From Streptomyces sp. HUAS ZL42 (GTDB lineage: Bacteria > Actinomycetota > Actinomycetes > Streptomycetales > Streptomycetaceae): a stretch of 64,000 nt of DNA. The first letter of the stretch is position 1; each line of letters opens with the position of its first letter. The notes under the pieces are model-generated. The model worked only from the letters and a program-made list of their open reading frames with translations. It searched no databases and had not been told where the DNA came from. Positions 33,649 through 41,738 of this stretch are shown here, one piece after another. The stretch is taken from NCBI RefSeq assembly GCF_040782645.1, contig NZ_CP160403.1, forward strand, positions 9,769,001-9,833,000, in the 5' to 3' direction. The position numbers and the translations under genes are program-made.

Positions 33649-35952
33649 ATGTCATCGCGGCTCCCTGGGGGAATCAAAGAGGCAAGGGCGCGAGGTGGCG
33701 GGGGAAGGCAGCAAGCCGCGGCGGGCCGGGCGGCCGATGAAGCCGTTAACCCGGAGTTGCCGCAGACGGTCATCACCTGGCTCGAGCTGTGGCGGTCGGT
33801 GGTGCTGGAGCCGCTGCGTGCCGCCGATCCGCCGTGGACGCTGGAGCAGATCGCGGGGGAGCTGGGCCGGCGTACCGGCGGGAGTAAGGCGGCGAACGCC
33901 GCCCGGGGGGATACGTCTGGAACGGCAAAAGCCACCTTGCACTTGCAGAAGTTCTTTGCCGGTGAGCGGGTGCCCACGCGGGACGTGGTGCAGCACCTGC
34001 TCGACATCGCCGCCGAAACCCTCGAGGAGCCGCCGACAAAGCAGCAGGTACACGAACTGTGGTCGGCCTACCGGGCCGCGCTGCGCATCACCTTCAGCCT
34101 GCTGGCCGACCTGTATGACGCGGTCGACGCGCGCGACGCGGCCTTACACAAGGCCAGCCATCTGCAGCGTTCCCACGACCAGCTGGCGGCCGACCTGGAA
34201 CGATCCGAGCGGCACCAGCAGCGGCTGCAGACGCTGCTCGGCCACACGCACGCCGAACTAGATCGTGCCGAGCGTGTCGCTGAGATCCGCCGCGCCGACG
34301 CCGGCCGCTGGCGCGAAGAGGTACAGCGCCTCACCGCCCAGGTCCATGACCTGGAGTCCGAGCGCGACCGGATGCATCAGGACATGACCCGGCTGCAGCA
34401 GGAGCTCGAACGCGTACGCGACCGGGAGGACGCAGCCGCAGCTTCGGCCGGCCGGCTCGGCGAACTGGAAGCCGCCCGGGCCACTTTGGTCCGAGAAGGG
34501 CAGGAAATCGAGGTGCTGCTGCGCACCGTGGAGGACGCTCTTCACGCCGCCCGGGAACAGGCCCGCGACAGCGCCTCCGGCGTCGCCGACCTGCGCGAGC
34601 TGGCTACCCAGGAGCAGTCGCGGACCCGGGAGCTGGAGGTCCGCCACGCCACCGCGATGCGGGCCGTAGAGCACCTGAGCGAGCAACTGCGGCACACCTC
34701 CCGCGAACTCGCCGAGGCCCGATCCGAACTCGTGCGCCGCGACGGAGACCTTGCTCGCCTCGTCGAACAACACGCCCAGGAAATCGCCTCGCTGCGTGCC
34801 TCCTCCGTCCTTGCCGAGGCCGACAACGTCCTGAGCCTCGCCCTGCAACGCCTCGACCCCACGCAGGCGCTGCCTGCGGCACCGGAGAATGTCTCCGCCC
34901 AGGAGACAATGCCATCTTCCAGCTCAGCGCAGCCCGGAAGCCCGCCGTCAGCGTCCGCGTCTGGGCGCACCGACCGTGACGAACCGGACCTGGACGAATC
35001 CGCAGGCGCCCTCCCACCACCGCGCGCGGATGATGGGCAGACCGCCTCCGCGCAGCAGCCAGGAGACCACGCTCATCGGTCGACGCGCCCGCATCCTGAC
35101 GTGTCACCGGGCGGCGATGCGGGGGCGGTGACACCGCAGAGGGAGAAGCGGTCCTGGCAGAGGGGGTGCGCCGTGCGGGTGTCGGCGATCGTGGGCACCA
35201 CCGTCCTGATCCTGGTGGTGATCTGGCTGGCGAACCGTTGGGGTTCCCTCCTGTTCGGTAGCCGCGGCGCCTTCGCGTCGAAGGCGGCCGCTTCCCCTTC
35301 CAGTCTTGGTCAGCCAGCCGAAGACCCGGTGGCCGATATCGGCACGCAGGAAGTCAACACCGCGGCGATCATGAAACTCAGGGCGTGTACCAGCACGGAC
35401 GTCGCTCCGGTCCTCACGTCGGCCCGCAACTCCTACGGGACGAACGAATACCCCCGCCTGGAACTGACCATCAAAGCCCATCCCGATGCTGACGCCCGGC
35501 TGCCCTGCCGCATCAACCTCAGCCGCACCAGCGTCGATCTCACGGTGACCGGTGCCGGCACCGACGCGGCCATGTGGCGGGCATCGGCATGCCGGACCGG
35601 CCATGACGGGCAGCGCTGGGTTCAGCTCACCCGCACCACGCCCGCCACCGTCGACTTCCACTGGAACCGCAAGCCCAGCACCAAGAACTGCGATGAGGCC
35701 GGCCGCGCCCGCGCCGGTACCTACCTGGCTGAGCTGCTTGTGATCAAACAGAAAGTACAGACGAGCTTCGTCCTGGAGGCAGACGAGCCACAAAGCTCCC
35801 CGACGACGCCCTCACCTCGCAGCTCAGCATCGAGTACCGATGAGACCTCCGCATCGGGCGGCTTCCTCGGCGGCTCCGACAACGGGGGAGCCAGCTCGCC
35901 AAGTTCTTCTGCCAGCGAGAGCGCATCAACCGAATCCTCCAGCGCCAACTGA
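33649..35952 (+). CDS. HTH/coiled-coil transmembrane protein with extracytoplasmic Cys domain
   Basis: A 767-residue protein. An N-terminal HTH-like module (residues about 45-130; L-E-Q-I-A-G-E-L-G-R-R-T, F-A-G-E-R-V-P-T-R-D-V-V) is followed by a long coiled coil (about 155-400), a Pro/Ser-rich linker, one TM helix (V-S-A-I-V-G-T-T-V-L-I-L-V-V-I-W-L near 510-528), and an outside domain with four cysteines. A Ser/Thr/Gly-rich tail ends it. It would link the cytoplasm or DNA to the cell exterior. The first ~32 residues look out of frame: a GTG at 33695 in another frame (V-A-G-E-G-S-K-P-R-R-A-G-R-P) gives a more natural start, so a small indel near 33740 is possible. Function unknown; it lies in the RES-sigma island. 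Confidence 0.75.
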   Translation: MSSRLPGGIKEARARGGGGRQQAAAGRAADEAVNPELPQTVITWLELWRSVVLEPLRAADPPWTLEQIAGELGRRTGGSKAANAARGDTSGTAKATLHLQKFFAGERVPTRDVVQHLLDIAAETLEEPPTKQQVHELWSAYRAALRITFSLLADLYDAVDARDAALHKASHLQRSHDQLAADLERSERHQQRLQTLLGHTHAELDRAERVAEIRRADAGRWREEVQRLTAQVHDLESERDRMHQDMTRLQQELERVRDREDAAAASAGRLGELEAARATLVREGQEIEVLLRTVEDALHAAREQARDSASGVADLRELATQEQSRTRELEVRHATAMRAVEHLSEQLRHTSRELAEARSELVRRDGDLARLVEQHAQEIASLRASSVLAEADNVLSLALQRLDPTQALPAAPENVSAQETMPSSSSAQPGSPPSASASGRTDRDEPDLDESAGALPPPRADDGQTASAQQPGDHAHRSTRPHPDVSPGGDAGAVTPQREKRSWQRGCAVRVSAIVGTTVLILVVIWLANRWGSLLFGSRGAFASKAAASPSSLGQPAEDPVADIGTQEVNTAAIMKLRACTSTDVAPVLTSARNSYGTNEYPRLELTIKAHPDADARLPCRINLSRTSVDLTVTGAGTDAAMWRASACRTGHDGQRWVQLTRTTPATVDFHWNRKPSTKNCDEAGRARAGTYLAELLVIKQKVQTSFVLEADEPQSSPTTPSPRSSASSTDETSASGGFLGGSDNGGASSPSSSASESASTESSSAN

Positions 35953-36368
35953 GGAACGGACAACGGAGGAAACGCCAATGGCGGCGGCATCTTCGGCGGG
36001 CCGAGTGGGTGACCAAGCGTGCGGCAACGCGGATCATTGAGGGGCTGGTGCTTGCTGCCCTATCGGGGGCGGCGTCACGGTCCCGGGGCACCGGCTCCGA
36101 CCGTGGGGTTCGTCCAAGAGGGGAGAAGGCCGGGCTGTCGGGCCAGCCGGGGTTCAGGACGAACAGCAGCCGCGGGAACAAAGATCGCCCTGGCCCTGGG
36201 CGCCGACTCCGAAGCCGTGAAAAAGGTGTGGCTCGGCGAACGCGAACGCCGGGAGATCGAGTCGGTCTTCGAGGAAGAAAAAGAATCTTGAATTGGGGAA
36301 AACCCGGCCCGCCCTGGGTGGCCTTAATGAGGGTGTACGGCAACACCACCCCACTCCGGGAGCATCCC
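35953..36368. other. Gap with a possible short coding remnant
   Basis: The frame ending at 36291 contains K-I-A-L-A-L-G-A-D and K-V-W-L-G-E-R-E-R-R-E-I-E-S, a tail resembling the end of small HTH proteins in Streptomyces, but no start or domain is intact. After it an A-rich run and a short GC hairpin could act as a terminator. Otherwise empty. Confidence 0.35.
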
Positions 36369-36719
36369 ATGGTCCTCGGCACCCTCCGCACCACGCTGGC
36401 CGCCTTGCGCGGCGCCGGCACCGGCATGTGGCAGACGCTGCGCGCCCGCATTGACGGCTGCAACGCCGTCGCTTTCGAACGCGAACGCCGGGCAACCCTG
36501 CTCACGGTCGTACCGGTCCTGCCTACCGGCACCCGCATCCACGACCGCCGCGTCGACGGCAGCATCCTGGAGATCGCCGTCTCCGTCCCCGCCCACATCG
36601 ACCTCACGGCGGAGCAGGTCCAATTTCCCACGGGCGCAGCCGTTCCCCGCCTGCTGCCCGCAGTCCTTCCGTCCGCGCCCCCCGCGTTGGAAGCTCGGGC
36701 CACGACCCAGGAGCAGTGA
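36369..36719 (+). CDS. Unknown 116-aa protein coupled to the RES-sigma gene
   Basis: The ATG at 36369 has CGGGAGC upstream and is preferred over an upstream ATG at 36327 that lacks a site. It ends three bases before the RES-sigma start. The protein has an Ala/Leu helix, then a small strand-rich part (T-L-L-T-V-V-P-V-L-P-T-G-T-R-I-H, S-I-L-E-I-A-V-S-V-P-A), and an Ala/Pro-rich tail. Not recognised. The close spacing implies the same transcript as the RES-sigma fusion, so it may be its partner or antidote; this is inference. Confidence 0.65.
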   Translation: MVLGTLRTTLAALRGAGTGMWQTLRARIDGCNAVAFERERRATLLTVVPVLPTGTRIHDRRVDGSILEIAVSVPAHIDLTAEQVQFPTGAAVPRLLPAVLPSAPPALEARATTQEQ

Positions 36720-36722
36720 TCG

Positions 36723-37994
36723 ATGTCCCTCGCACCGCCTCCGTCGCAGCCGCTGCCCGCCGAGGCTGCCGCCCTCCCGGCCGGCACTCGCCTGTGGCGC
36801 ATCCACCACACCCGATACAGCCCCGACCGCTTCACCCCTGTCAGGGCCAGCCCTTTCTTCGGATCCCGCTTTGACGGAACTCCCGACGACCCCTACGGAG
36901 TCCTGTACGCCTACCGGTCCGCGGCCACCGCCGTCACCGACCAACTGCTGCGGGATCTCCCGTTCGACGCCAACAGCGGCATCCGCATCGTGCCCTACGC
37001 CCAGATCAGCAACCGCACCTTCGCCAGGCTGCGTACCACCGTGCCGCTGCGCCTGATCGACCTCAGCAGCGTGGAGGCCCTCGCTGCGATCGGTGCCACC
37101 GAGGGCCTCACGCACAGCGATTCCAGCCTGTACGGACAGACCCGGTACTGGGCCAGCCACCTGCGCCGGGAGAATCCCTGGGCCCAGGGACTGGTGTGGC
37201 AGTCACGACGCAACCCCGGCGTCAGCCAGGATGCCCTGGTGTTGTTCGAGGACCGCTGTCCACCCGGGTGCCTGGCGGCCGACCAGGCCGTTCCTCTGGC
37301 CCCCCTAGAAGGAACAAAGCTACTCAACACCCTGATGGCGCCCTTTCGCGCCTACGTCGCGCCCCCGACTGCCGATCACTCGGTGACCACCGAGACCGCC
37401 GCCGACAGCGAGACCGCCGTCGACACCGAGAACTTCCTGGAACGCACTGAGGAAGAACGCAAAGCCGACGAGAGCACCGACATCGGCTTCGACAGCTTCT
37501 ATCTGCAGCATTACCGGACTGTCCGCAACATCCTCAACGCCCGTGCCGACGACTGGGACCTGGCCCAGTACGGCGCTGACAAGGCCTTTCTGATTGCCTA
37601 CCAGAAGTGGCCGGTCGTATCAGAGATGGAACGCCCCGTTGGCTACGTCGTAAAAGTCGGCCGCAACATCCTCCAGCGGATCTACGCACGCAACCAGAAA
37701 CCGGCCCTGCCGCCGGTGCCACTTGACACAGCCCTCGAGAACGTCCTGGGAAACCATGGCCATGACGTGGCGGCAGAGATGGTCAACAAGATCGTCATCC
37801 ATGAAGCCATCAAGAACCTGCCCCGTGAAAAGCGGGAGGTCTTCGTCCTCCATGAGGTCCTCGACCACCCGATCGCGGTCATTGCGGAGTTCCTCGACAT
37901 CCCGCAGAACACTGTCAAGACCCGCCTGCGCGCCGCACGGGCTGCCCTTCGCGACGCCCTTGGTGAAGAATTCGGTATGGGAGGCATGCGATGA
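36723..37994 (+). CDS. RES domain fused to an ECF-type sigma factor
   Basis: A 423-residue protein of two unrelated parts. Residues about 20-180 are a RES domain: R-L-W-R-I near 23-27, F-G-S-R-F-D at 46-51, Y-G-V-L-Y-A-Y-R-S-A-A-T-A-V-T-D at 58-73 and a C-terminal L-V-W-Q-S-R-R core. RES toxins of RES-Xre modules degrade NAD+; here the usual Glu after T-A is Asp (T-A-V-T-D), so activity is uncertain. An acidic linker (about 215-253) leads to sigma region 2 (about 255-325) and region 4 (about 352-415; A-E-F-L-D-I-P-Q-N-T-V-K-T-R-L-R-A-A-R). The stop overlaps the next ATG. No such fusion is known to me. It could be a sigma factor controlled by an NAD(+)-binding or NAD(+)-cleaving module. Confidence 0.85.
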   Translation: MSLAPPPSQPLPAEAAALPAGTRLWRIHHTRYSPDRFTPVRASPFFGSRFDGTPDDPYGVLYAYRSAATAVTDQLLRDLPFDANSGIRIVPYAQISNRTFARLRTTVPLRLIDLSSVEALAAIGATEGLTHSDSSLYGQTRYWASHLRRENPWAQGLVWQSRRNPGVSQDALVLFEDRCPPGCLAADQAVPLAPLEGTKLLNTLMAPFRAYVAPPTADHSVTTETAADSETAVDTENFLERTEEERKADESTDIGFDSFYLQHYRTVRNILNARADDWDLAQYGADKAFLIAYQKWPVVSEMERPVGYVVKVGRNILQRIYARNQKPALPPVPLDTALENVLGNHGHDVAAEMVNKIVIHEAIKNLPREKREVFVLHEVLDHPIAVIAEFLDIPQNTVKTRLRAARAALRDALGEEFGMGGMR

Positions 37995-38167
37995 CTGCCA
38001 ACACGCACTTCGCGGTCGACGACTTCGACCGCGACATCGACCGGGAAGAACTGCTCGGTCGCCTCGCCGAACTCAAGAGGCAGGCCGCCCACCAGATGCC
38101 CATCCTGGATGACGACGACGAAGAATCCGCCATTGAAGACGCGGTCCGCAACATCACCGGGCAGTAG
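37991..38167 (+). CDS. Small acidic protein coupled to RES-sigma
   Basis: A 58-residue protein starting on the ATG that overlaps the sigma stop (ATGA). The sequence is strongly acidic (D-D-F-D-R-D-I-D-R-E-E-L, then I-L-D-D-D-D-E-E-S) with one helix (L-L-G-R-L-A-E-L-K-R-Q-A). It has no known family. Translational coupling to the fusion protein fits a stoichiometric partner such as an anti-sigma or antitoxin peptide, but it carries no zinc motif or TM span of the usual anti-sigma factors. Confidence 0.6.
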   Translation: MTANTHFAVDDFDRDIDREELLGRLAELKRQAAHQMPILDDDDEESAIEDAVRNITGQ

Positions 38168-38225
38168 CGGCACACCTTGCTGGTGACCCGTTTCGAAGGC
38201 CTTGCGACAGGCATACGCTGCGCAG

Positions 38226-38534
38226 ATGGCGAAGGTGTCTCGTGAGGCCAAGCGGGCGCCGAAGGCCGCGGCGAAAGCAGCTGCGCGCGCCCGGGCCGCT
38301 CGCATCGTCGCTGGGGAGCTCCCCGACTACCTACGCAATCAGCCGGGCGCGGTCGGCCAGCAGTCTCGCCCGCCCAAGCCGCGGCACACGGTGGTCCAGG
38401 CCCCGCCTGAGAGGCCGGTCAGGGCGCTCATCCCCCCGACGGATGATCCGCTTCACCCGCGGGAACGGGAGCACTACGCGGACAACGCACAGCCGTTCTG
38501 GGTGAAGGAGAGCCACCGTGCCCAAGATGACTAG
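38226..38534 (+). CDS. Basic small hypothetical protein
   Basis: A 102-residue protein started at the ATG at 38226. The N-terminal third is Lys/Ala/Arg-rich (R-A-P-K-A-A-A-K-A-A-A-R-A-R-A-A), like nucleic-acid-binding tails; the C-terminal part is polar with Y-A-D-N-A-Q-P-F-W. Not recognised. It lies 58 bases after the small acidic gene on the same strand and may be the last gene of the RES-sigma unit. The ribosome site is weak. Confidence 0.5.
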   Translation: MAKVSREAKRAPKAAAKAAARARAARIVAGELPDYLRNQPGAVGQQSRPPKPRHTVVQAPPERPVRALIPPTDDPLHPREREHYADNAQPFWVKESHRAQDD

Positions 38535-38562
38535 CGGCCCGGCTGGCTTCATCAACGTTTGA

Positions 38563-38637
38563 TGGCCCCGGCGGACAACGTGAGTTGGCCCCACTTGGCG
38601 ATCTTCATGTCATGATCTGACAGTGGTGACTGGCCCC
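38563..38637. repeat. Three TGGCCCC repeats, possible IS21-type end remnant
   Basis: TGGCCCC occurs at 38563, 38586 and 38631 (the last two followed by ACT). Short multiple repeats are the hallmark of IS21-family ends, and istB fragments lie 0.7-1.1 kb to the right, so this is plausibly the end of an older IS21-type element. Confidence 0.35.
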
Positions 38638-38747
38638 ACTCCGTGCCGAGCGCGGGGGTCGAACCGGCTGGACCCACTGGATGACCGCCGGCTGGCTGGG
38701 ATCCTGATGATCGGAAGGGCGGATTTCAACTGTGAAGGGGACGTGAC

Positions 38748-39272
38748 GTGTCTGTCCCATGGGGGCTGTTGATATCCACTGCCGGTGGCGTAGCGGCTAC
38801 CGTCATCGGCGTCATCGCAGGCGGTGTTGTCGGGCGGCGCAGTCAGAACCGGCAGTGGCTGCAGGAATCACGGACCGCGGCGTACGAGAAGTTTCTGCAG
38901 GCGTTCGGCGCCGTGGAGATGGAGCTGCGCCATGCCTTCCTCGACAAGCGAGGACCAGCGGTCGTGTGGGAGCCGTTCAATGCGGCGCTGCATTCGCTGT
39001 CCTTGGTGGCCAGTCCCGAGACCGTTGCTGCGGCCGACGAGATCTGTGACCTCATCGAGGAGTTCACCATCCTCTTCCACGGCCGTCAGCCGACAGATCT
39101 TGAAGAGCTGCGACCGATTCACAGCGGTCTTCATGAGGCGCATTTGAAGTTCGTCAACGCGGCTCGGCGTTCCCTCGATCCGTCGCAGGAGCATGTCGGC
39201 CGGGCGCTGGGCGGTCCGTCGCCGTGGCGCGGGGTCGAGTCCTATGCCCGTGGTGATCAGCCCGCGGATTGA
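38748..39272 (+). CDS. Small membrane-anchored helical protein (single N-terminal TM)
   Basis: A 174-residue protein from the GTG at 38748 (GAAGGGG upstream). One TM helix (G-L-L-I-S-T-A-G-G-V-A-A-T-V-I-G-V) precedes R-R-S-Q-N-R-Q-W and a helical domain with Y-E-K-F-L-Q-A-F and A-S-P-E-T-V-A-A-A-D-E. It has the same layout and the same Y-x-x-(Y/F)-L and P-E-x-V landmarks as the two genes at 10600 and 11353, so it belongs to the same loose family. Function unknown. It stands between IS remnants, which suggests it travels with mobile DNA. Confidence 0.7.
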   Translation: MSVPWGLLISTAGGVAATVIGVIAGGVVGRRSQNRQWLQESRTAAYEKFLQAFGAVEMELRHAFLDKRGPAVVWEPFNAALHSLSLVASPETVAAADEICDLIEEFTILFHGRQPTDLEELRPIHSGLHEAHLKFVNAARRSLDPSQEHVGRALGGPSPWRGVESYARGDQPAD

Positions 39273-39301
39273 CCGGACGACTCCGGATGCGCCAGCCGCG
39301 A

Positions 39302-39466
39302 TCATTCTTCTGCTCGGTGGGTCTTGGCGTGCGCGAGGCGGTAGGAGTCGGTGCCGGTCTCGATGATGTTGCCGCCGAAGGTGAGCCGGTCCACGATCGC
39401 CGCGCAGAGCCGGGGATCGGTAAAGGTCTTCGTCCACCCGCCAAACGATTCGTTGGAAGCTAGGGC
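39302..39466 (-). mobile_element. istB C-terminal remnant (IS21 family), minus strand
   Basis: The minus-strand reading is A-S-N-E-S-F-G-G-W-T-K-T-F-T-D-P, then A-A-I-V-D-R-L-T-F-G-G-N and E-T-G-T-D-S-Y-R-L-A-H, the typical end of IstB ATPases, stopping at 39302-39304. The ATP-binding core is absent. Confidence 0.8.
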
Positions 39467-39669
39467 ACATCCCGCCCGCCGAATACGAGACCAACCACTA
39501 CCGCGAAACCACGAAACCCCAGGTCACAGTCACAACCTAGAGTCTCGATCAAACCCGGAACGGTTCATCGATCGGTGCACCTTGGTCGGAGCACATGATC
39601 AGACGAAGGCCGCTCCAGCGTCCGGCGAACGCCCAGGTGAGCGGCCTAGTTCGAGGCCCAATTCGACCT

Positions 39670-39792
39670 CAGACCATAAAGAACAAGCTCACCTTCAACG
39701 CCACCCTCATCGAGACCGGAACCGAGTCCTACCGCCTGGCTCGCACCAAAGCGAACATGAACGCAGGAGCGGCCGAACGCCATCTGGCATGA
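39670..39792 (+). mobile_element. istB C-terminal remnant (IS21 family), plus strand
   Basis: The reading L-T-F-N-A-T-L-I-E-T-G-T-E-S-Y-R-L-A matches the same IstB end as the minus-strand remnant at 39302, but from a different element and in the opposite direction. Only about 40 codons are left. Confidence 0.65.
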
Positions 39793-39799
39793 TTGCGCG

Positions 39800-40371
39800 G
39801 TGAGTAATGCGAGGCTGCTGGCCGCAGAAGGCGTGGAGTCACATGTCCGGGCGTTCTTCGAGGGGCATTCCGTGGAGGTCGTCGACTACGACCTCGGGCC
39901 GGAACAGCGAGAGGCGATCGCCGACCTGCGTGTTCTCGTAGCGGGGCCCGGACCCGCAGCGACAGCTGGGCCTATTTGACCGCCGGGTGCTGGGCCGCGA
40001 TGGAGAAACACGGTCATGGGCTTGAGTTCGTCATGACCGCCCACGTCCGCGATCAGCGGTTCATCGACCTCATGGCAATGATCGCCTACTACCACTGCGG
40101 AGGGCACCGGCTCGACCTGGAGCACAGCATGCCGATCGGCGAACCGTGGGTGCCAGGCTCGACCTGCGACCACCTGCTCATCAGCCTGCCCTACCTCCAC
40201 GGCCCCGACCTCGAACACTGTCCCCTGCCCGGGGGGCACGCCCGCATCCTGTGGACCCTGCCGGTGACGACCGCCGAGATCGAGTTCCGCCGACGCCACG
40301 GCCACGAAGCGTTGGAGCAACTCTTCGACGAAGCAGAGATCATTCCGACCGATCCGTTCAGATCCTCTGTC
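39800..40371 (+). pseudogene. SUFU (suppressor of fused) domain protein, frameshifted and cut by IS21
   Basis: The GTG at 39800 opens L-L-A-A-E-G-V-E-S-H-V-R-A-F-F-E-G, and a one-base loss at about 39945 moves the reading to the frame W-A-Y-L-T-A-G-C-W-A-A, then Y-Y-H-C-G-G-H-R-L-D-L-E-H, S-L-P-Y-L-H-G-P-D-L-E-H and W-T-L-P-V-T-T-A-E-I-E-F. This is the bacterial SUFU-like domain protein, common in Streptomyces and sometimes an immunity-type module. The IS21 element joins at its extreme 3' end (40372). Confidence 0.75.
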
Positions 40372-40380
40372 TGTCGACGA

Positions 40381-40419
40381 TCACGTAATTCCCCACTCTT
40401 GCGGTCACGTAATTCCCCA
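40381..40419. repeat. IS21 left terminal repeats (two copies)
   Basis: TCACGTAATTCCCCA at 40381-40395 and again at 40405-40419, presumably IstA binding sites. The inverted copies are at 46940-46954 (identical) and 46973-46987 (variant). Confidence 0.8.
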
Positions 40420-40454
40420 GGTCGTCGCCCCAGTGCGGGTTTAGGTTGGCGAGC

Positions 40455-40979
40455 ATGACCATGCGCGGGTGGAGCTATCGCTATGTCGGACCGGCCGAGT
40501 TGAGGAGTCTGGTCCGACCGGACGGCGAGGGTCAGAGCATGCGTTCGCCGGCGGACTTCGGCGAGTGGGTCTCGGCTCGGACGGTGGAGGAGTTGGCCGA
40601 GCCCTTCACCTTCGTTGTCGATCAGGCTGGGGTTCTGCGTCTCGCGCCGCGTCGCAGTGAGCACGTGGTGTGTGCTGGTGGAGAAGCCGTCCTGGGTGCT
40701 GGCGAGATCAGCTTCCGCGAGGAGTCCGGGCGGTGGGCGGTCGACGAGGTCAGCAATCAGTCGACCGGCTACTGCCCGGACGTCAGCTCGTGGTCGGCCG
40801 TCGTCGAGGCCCTGGACCAGGCCGGGATCGTTCGCCCGTCCGGCTTCACACACGAGGTGGTGTTCCGACGCTGCCTCTCCTGCCGGCAGCTCAACATCGT
40901 GCGCGAGGAGGACTTCGTCTGCGTCTTTTGTGACGAGGCCCTGCCGCGCGAGTGGAACGTTGACCAGCCCGGACGCTAG
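40455..40979 (+). CDS. Cargo gene inside the IS21 element, unknown
   Basis: A 174-residue protein from the ATG at 40455. It has W-S-Y-R-Y-V-G-P-A-E-L near the start, a strand-rich middle, and a C-terminal zinc-ribbon-like C-L-S-C (R-R-C-L-S-C-R-Q-L) and C-V-F-C pair. No known family. It lies between the left end and istB and is transcribed toward istB. Its TAG stop and the istB TAG stop (minus strand) share the palindrome CTAG at 40976-40979, so the two genes end on the same four bases. A passenger gene of the IS, not part of the transposition machinery. Confidence 0.75.
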   Translation: MTMRGWSYRYVGPAELRSLVRPDGEGQSMRSPADFGEWVSARTVEELAEPFTFVVDQAGVLRLAPRRSEHVVCAGGEAVLGAGEISFREESGRWAVDEVSNQSTGYCPDVSSWSAVVEALDQAGIVRPSGFTHEVVFRRCLSCRQLNIVREEDFVCVFCDEALPREWNVDQPGR

Positions 40980-41738
40980 GCCGTCGGCGGCTTGCCGGTC
41001 GGACTCTTGGGGCGTTTCTTCGGCCGGTAGCTGGGGCCGTTCATGATGACCTGGTGACTGGTGTTGATCAGCCGGTCCAGGAGAGACTCGGCAACGACGG
41101 GGTTGGGGAACAGCGGATACCAGTCGCTGGGAGCCCGGTTGCTGGTGATGATCAGGGACCGGCCCTGCCTCTCACTGACCAGCTCGTAGAGGTCATCAGC
41201 CTGGGCTGCGGTGAGCTGCCGCATCGCGAAGTCGTCGAGGATGAGCACGTCGGGGCGGACCAGTTCGCGGATGCGCTTGTCCCAGGTGCGGTCCGCGTGG
41301 CCGCCGGCGAGCTCGGCCAGGATGCGGCTGGTCTTGGCGAAGCGGACGTTGGCGCCCTGGCGGACGGCCTGGTGGCCGAGGGCCTGGGCGACGTGTGTCT
41401 TCCCGACACCGACGGGTCCGAACAGAATGACGGACTCGCCGGAGTGGAGCCAGCGCAGGGCCGCGAGGTCGCGGATCTGGGCGGCGGGCAGCTTCGGAGG
41501 CGTTGAAGTCGAAGCCCTCCAAGGTGGCCTATTGCTCGAACTTCGCTCTGCGCAGGCGCCGTTCGAGGGCAACAGACTCGCGGCGGGTGATCTCGTCCTG
41601 GCAGAGGACCTGGAGGAAGTCGAGGTGCCCGAGTTCGCCCTTCTGGGCCTGGGTGAGGCGGGCGTCGAGCGTCTCGAGCATCCCGGACAGCCGGAGGGTC
41701 TTGAGCGAGTCGCGCAGGGCGGTGGTCATCACGCTCAT
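40976..41738 (-). pseudogene. istB: istB (IS21 ATPase), nonsense plus frameshift
   Basis: The minus strand begins M-S-V-M-T-T-A-L-R-D-S-L-K-T-L-R-L and reads correctly to L-R-R-A-K-F-E-Q, where a TAG occurs (near 41530). The sense then continues (A-T-L-E-G-F-D-F-N-A-S) but shifts frame around 41500 into P-K-L-P-A-A-Q-I-R-D-L. The rest is good: Walker A G-P-V-G-V-G-K-T-H, Walker B V-L-I-L-D-D-F, and the typical C-terminus N-G-P-S-Y-R-P-K-K-R. IstB is the AAA+ helper of IstA. Two lesions make it inactive. Confidence 0.8.

Noticed and set aside
40381..40419. Possible CRISPR-like repeat pair
   Set aside because: Only two 15-bp copies with a 9-bp gap, matched by inverted copies at the other IS end; they are IS21 terminal repeats.
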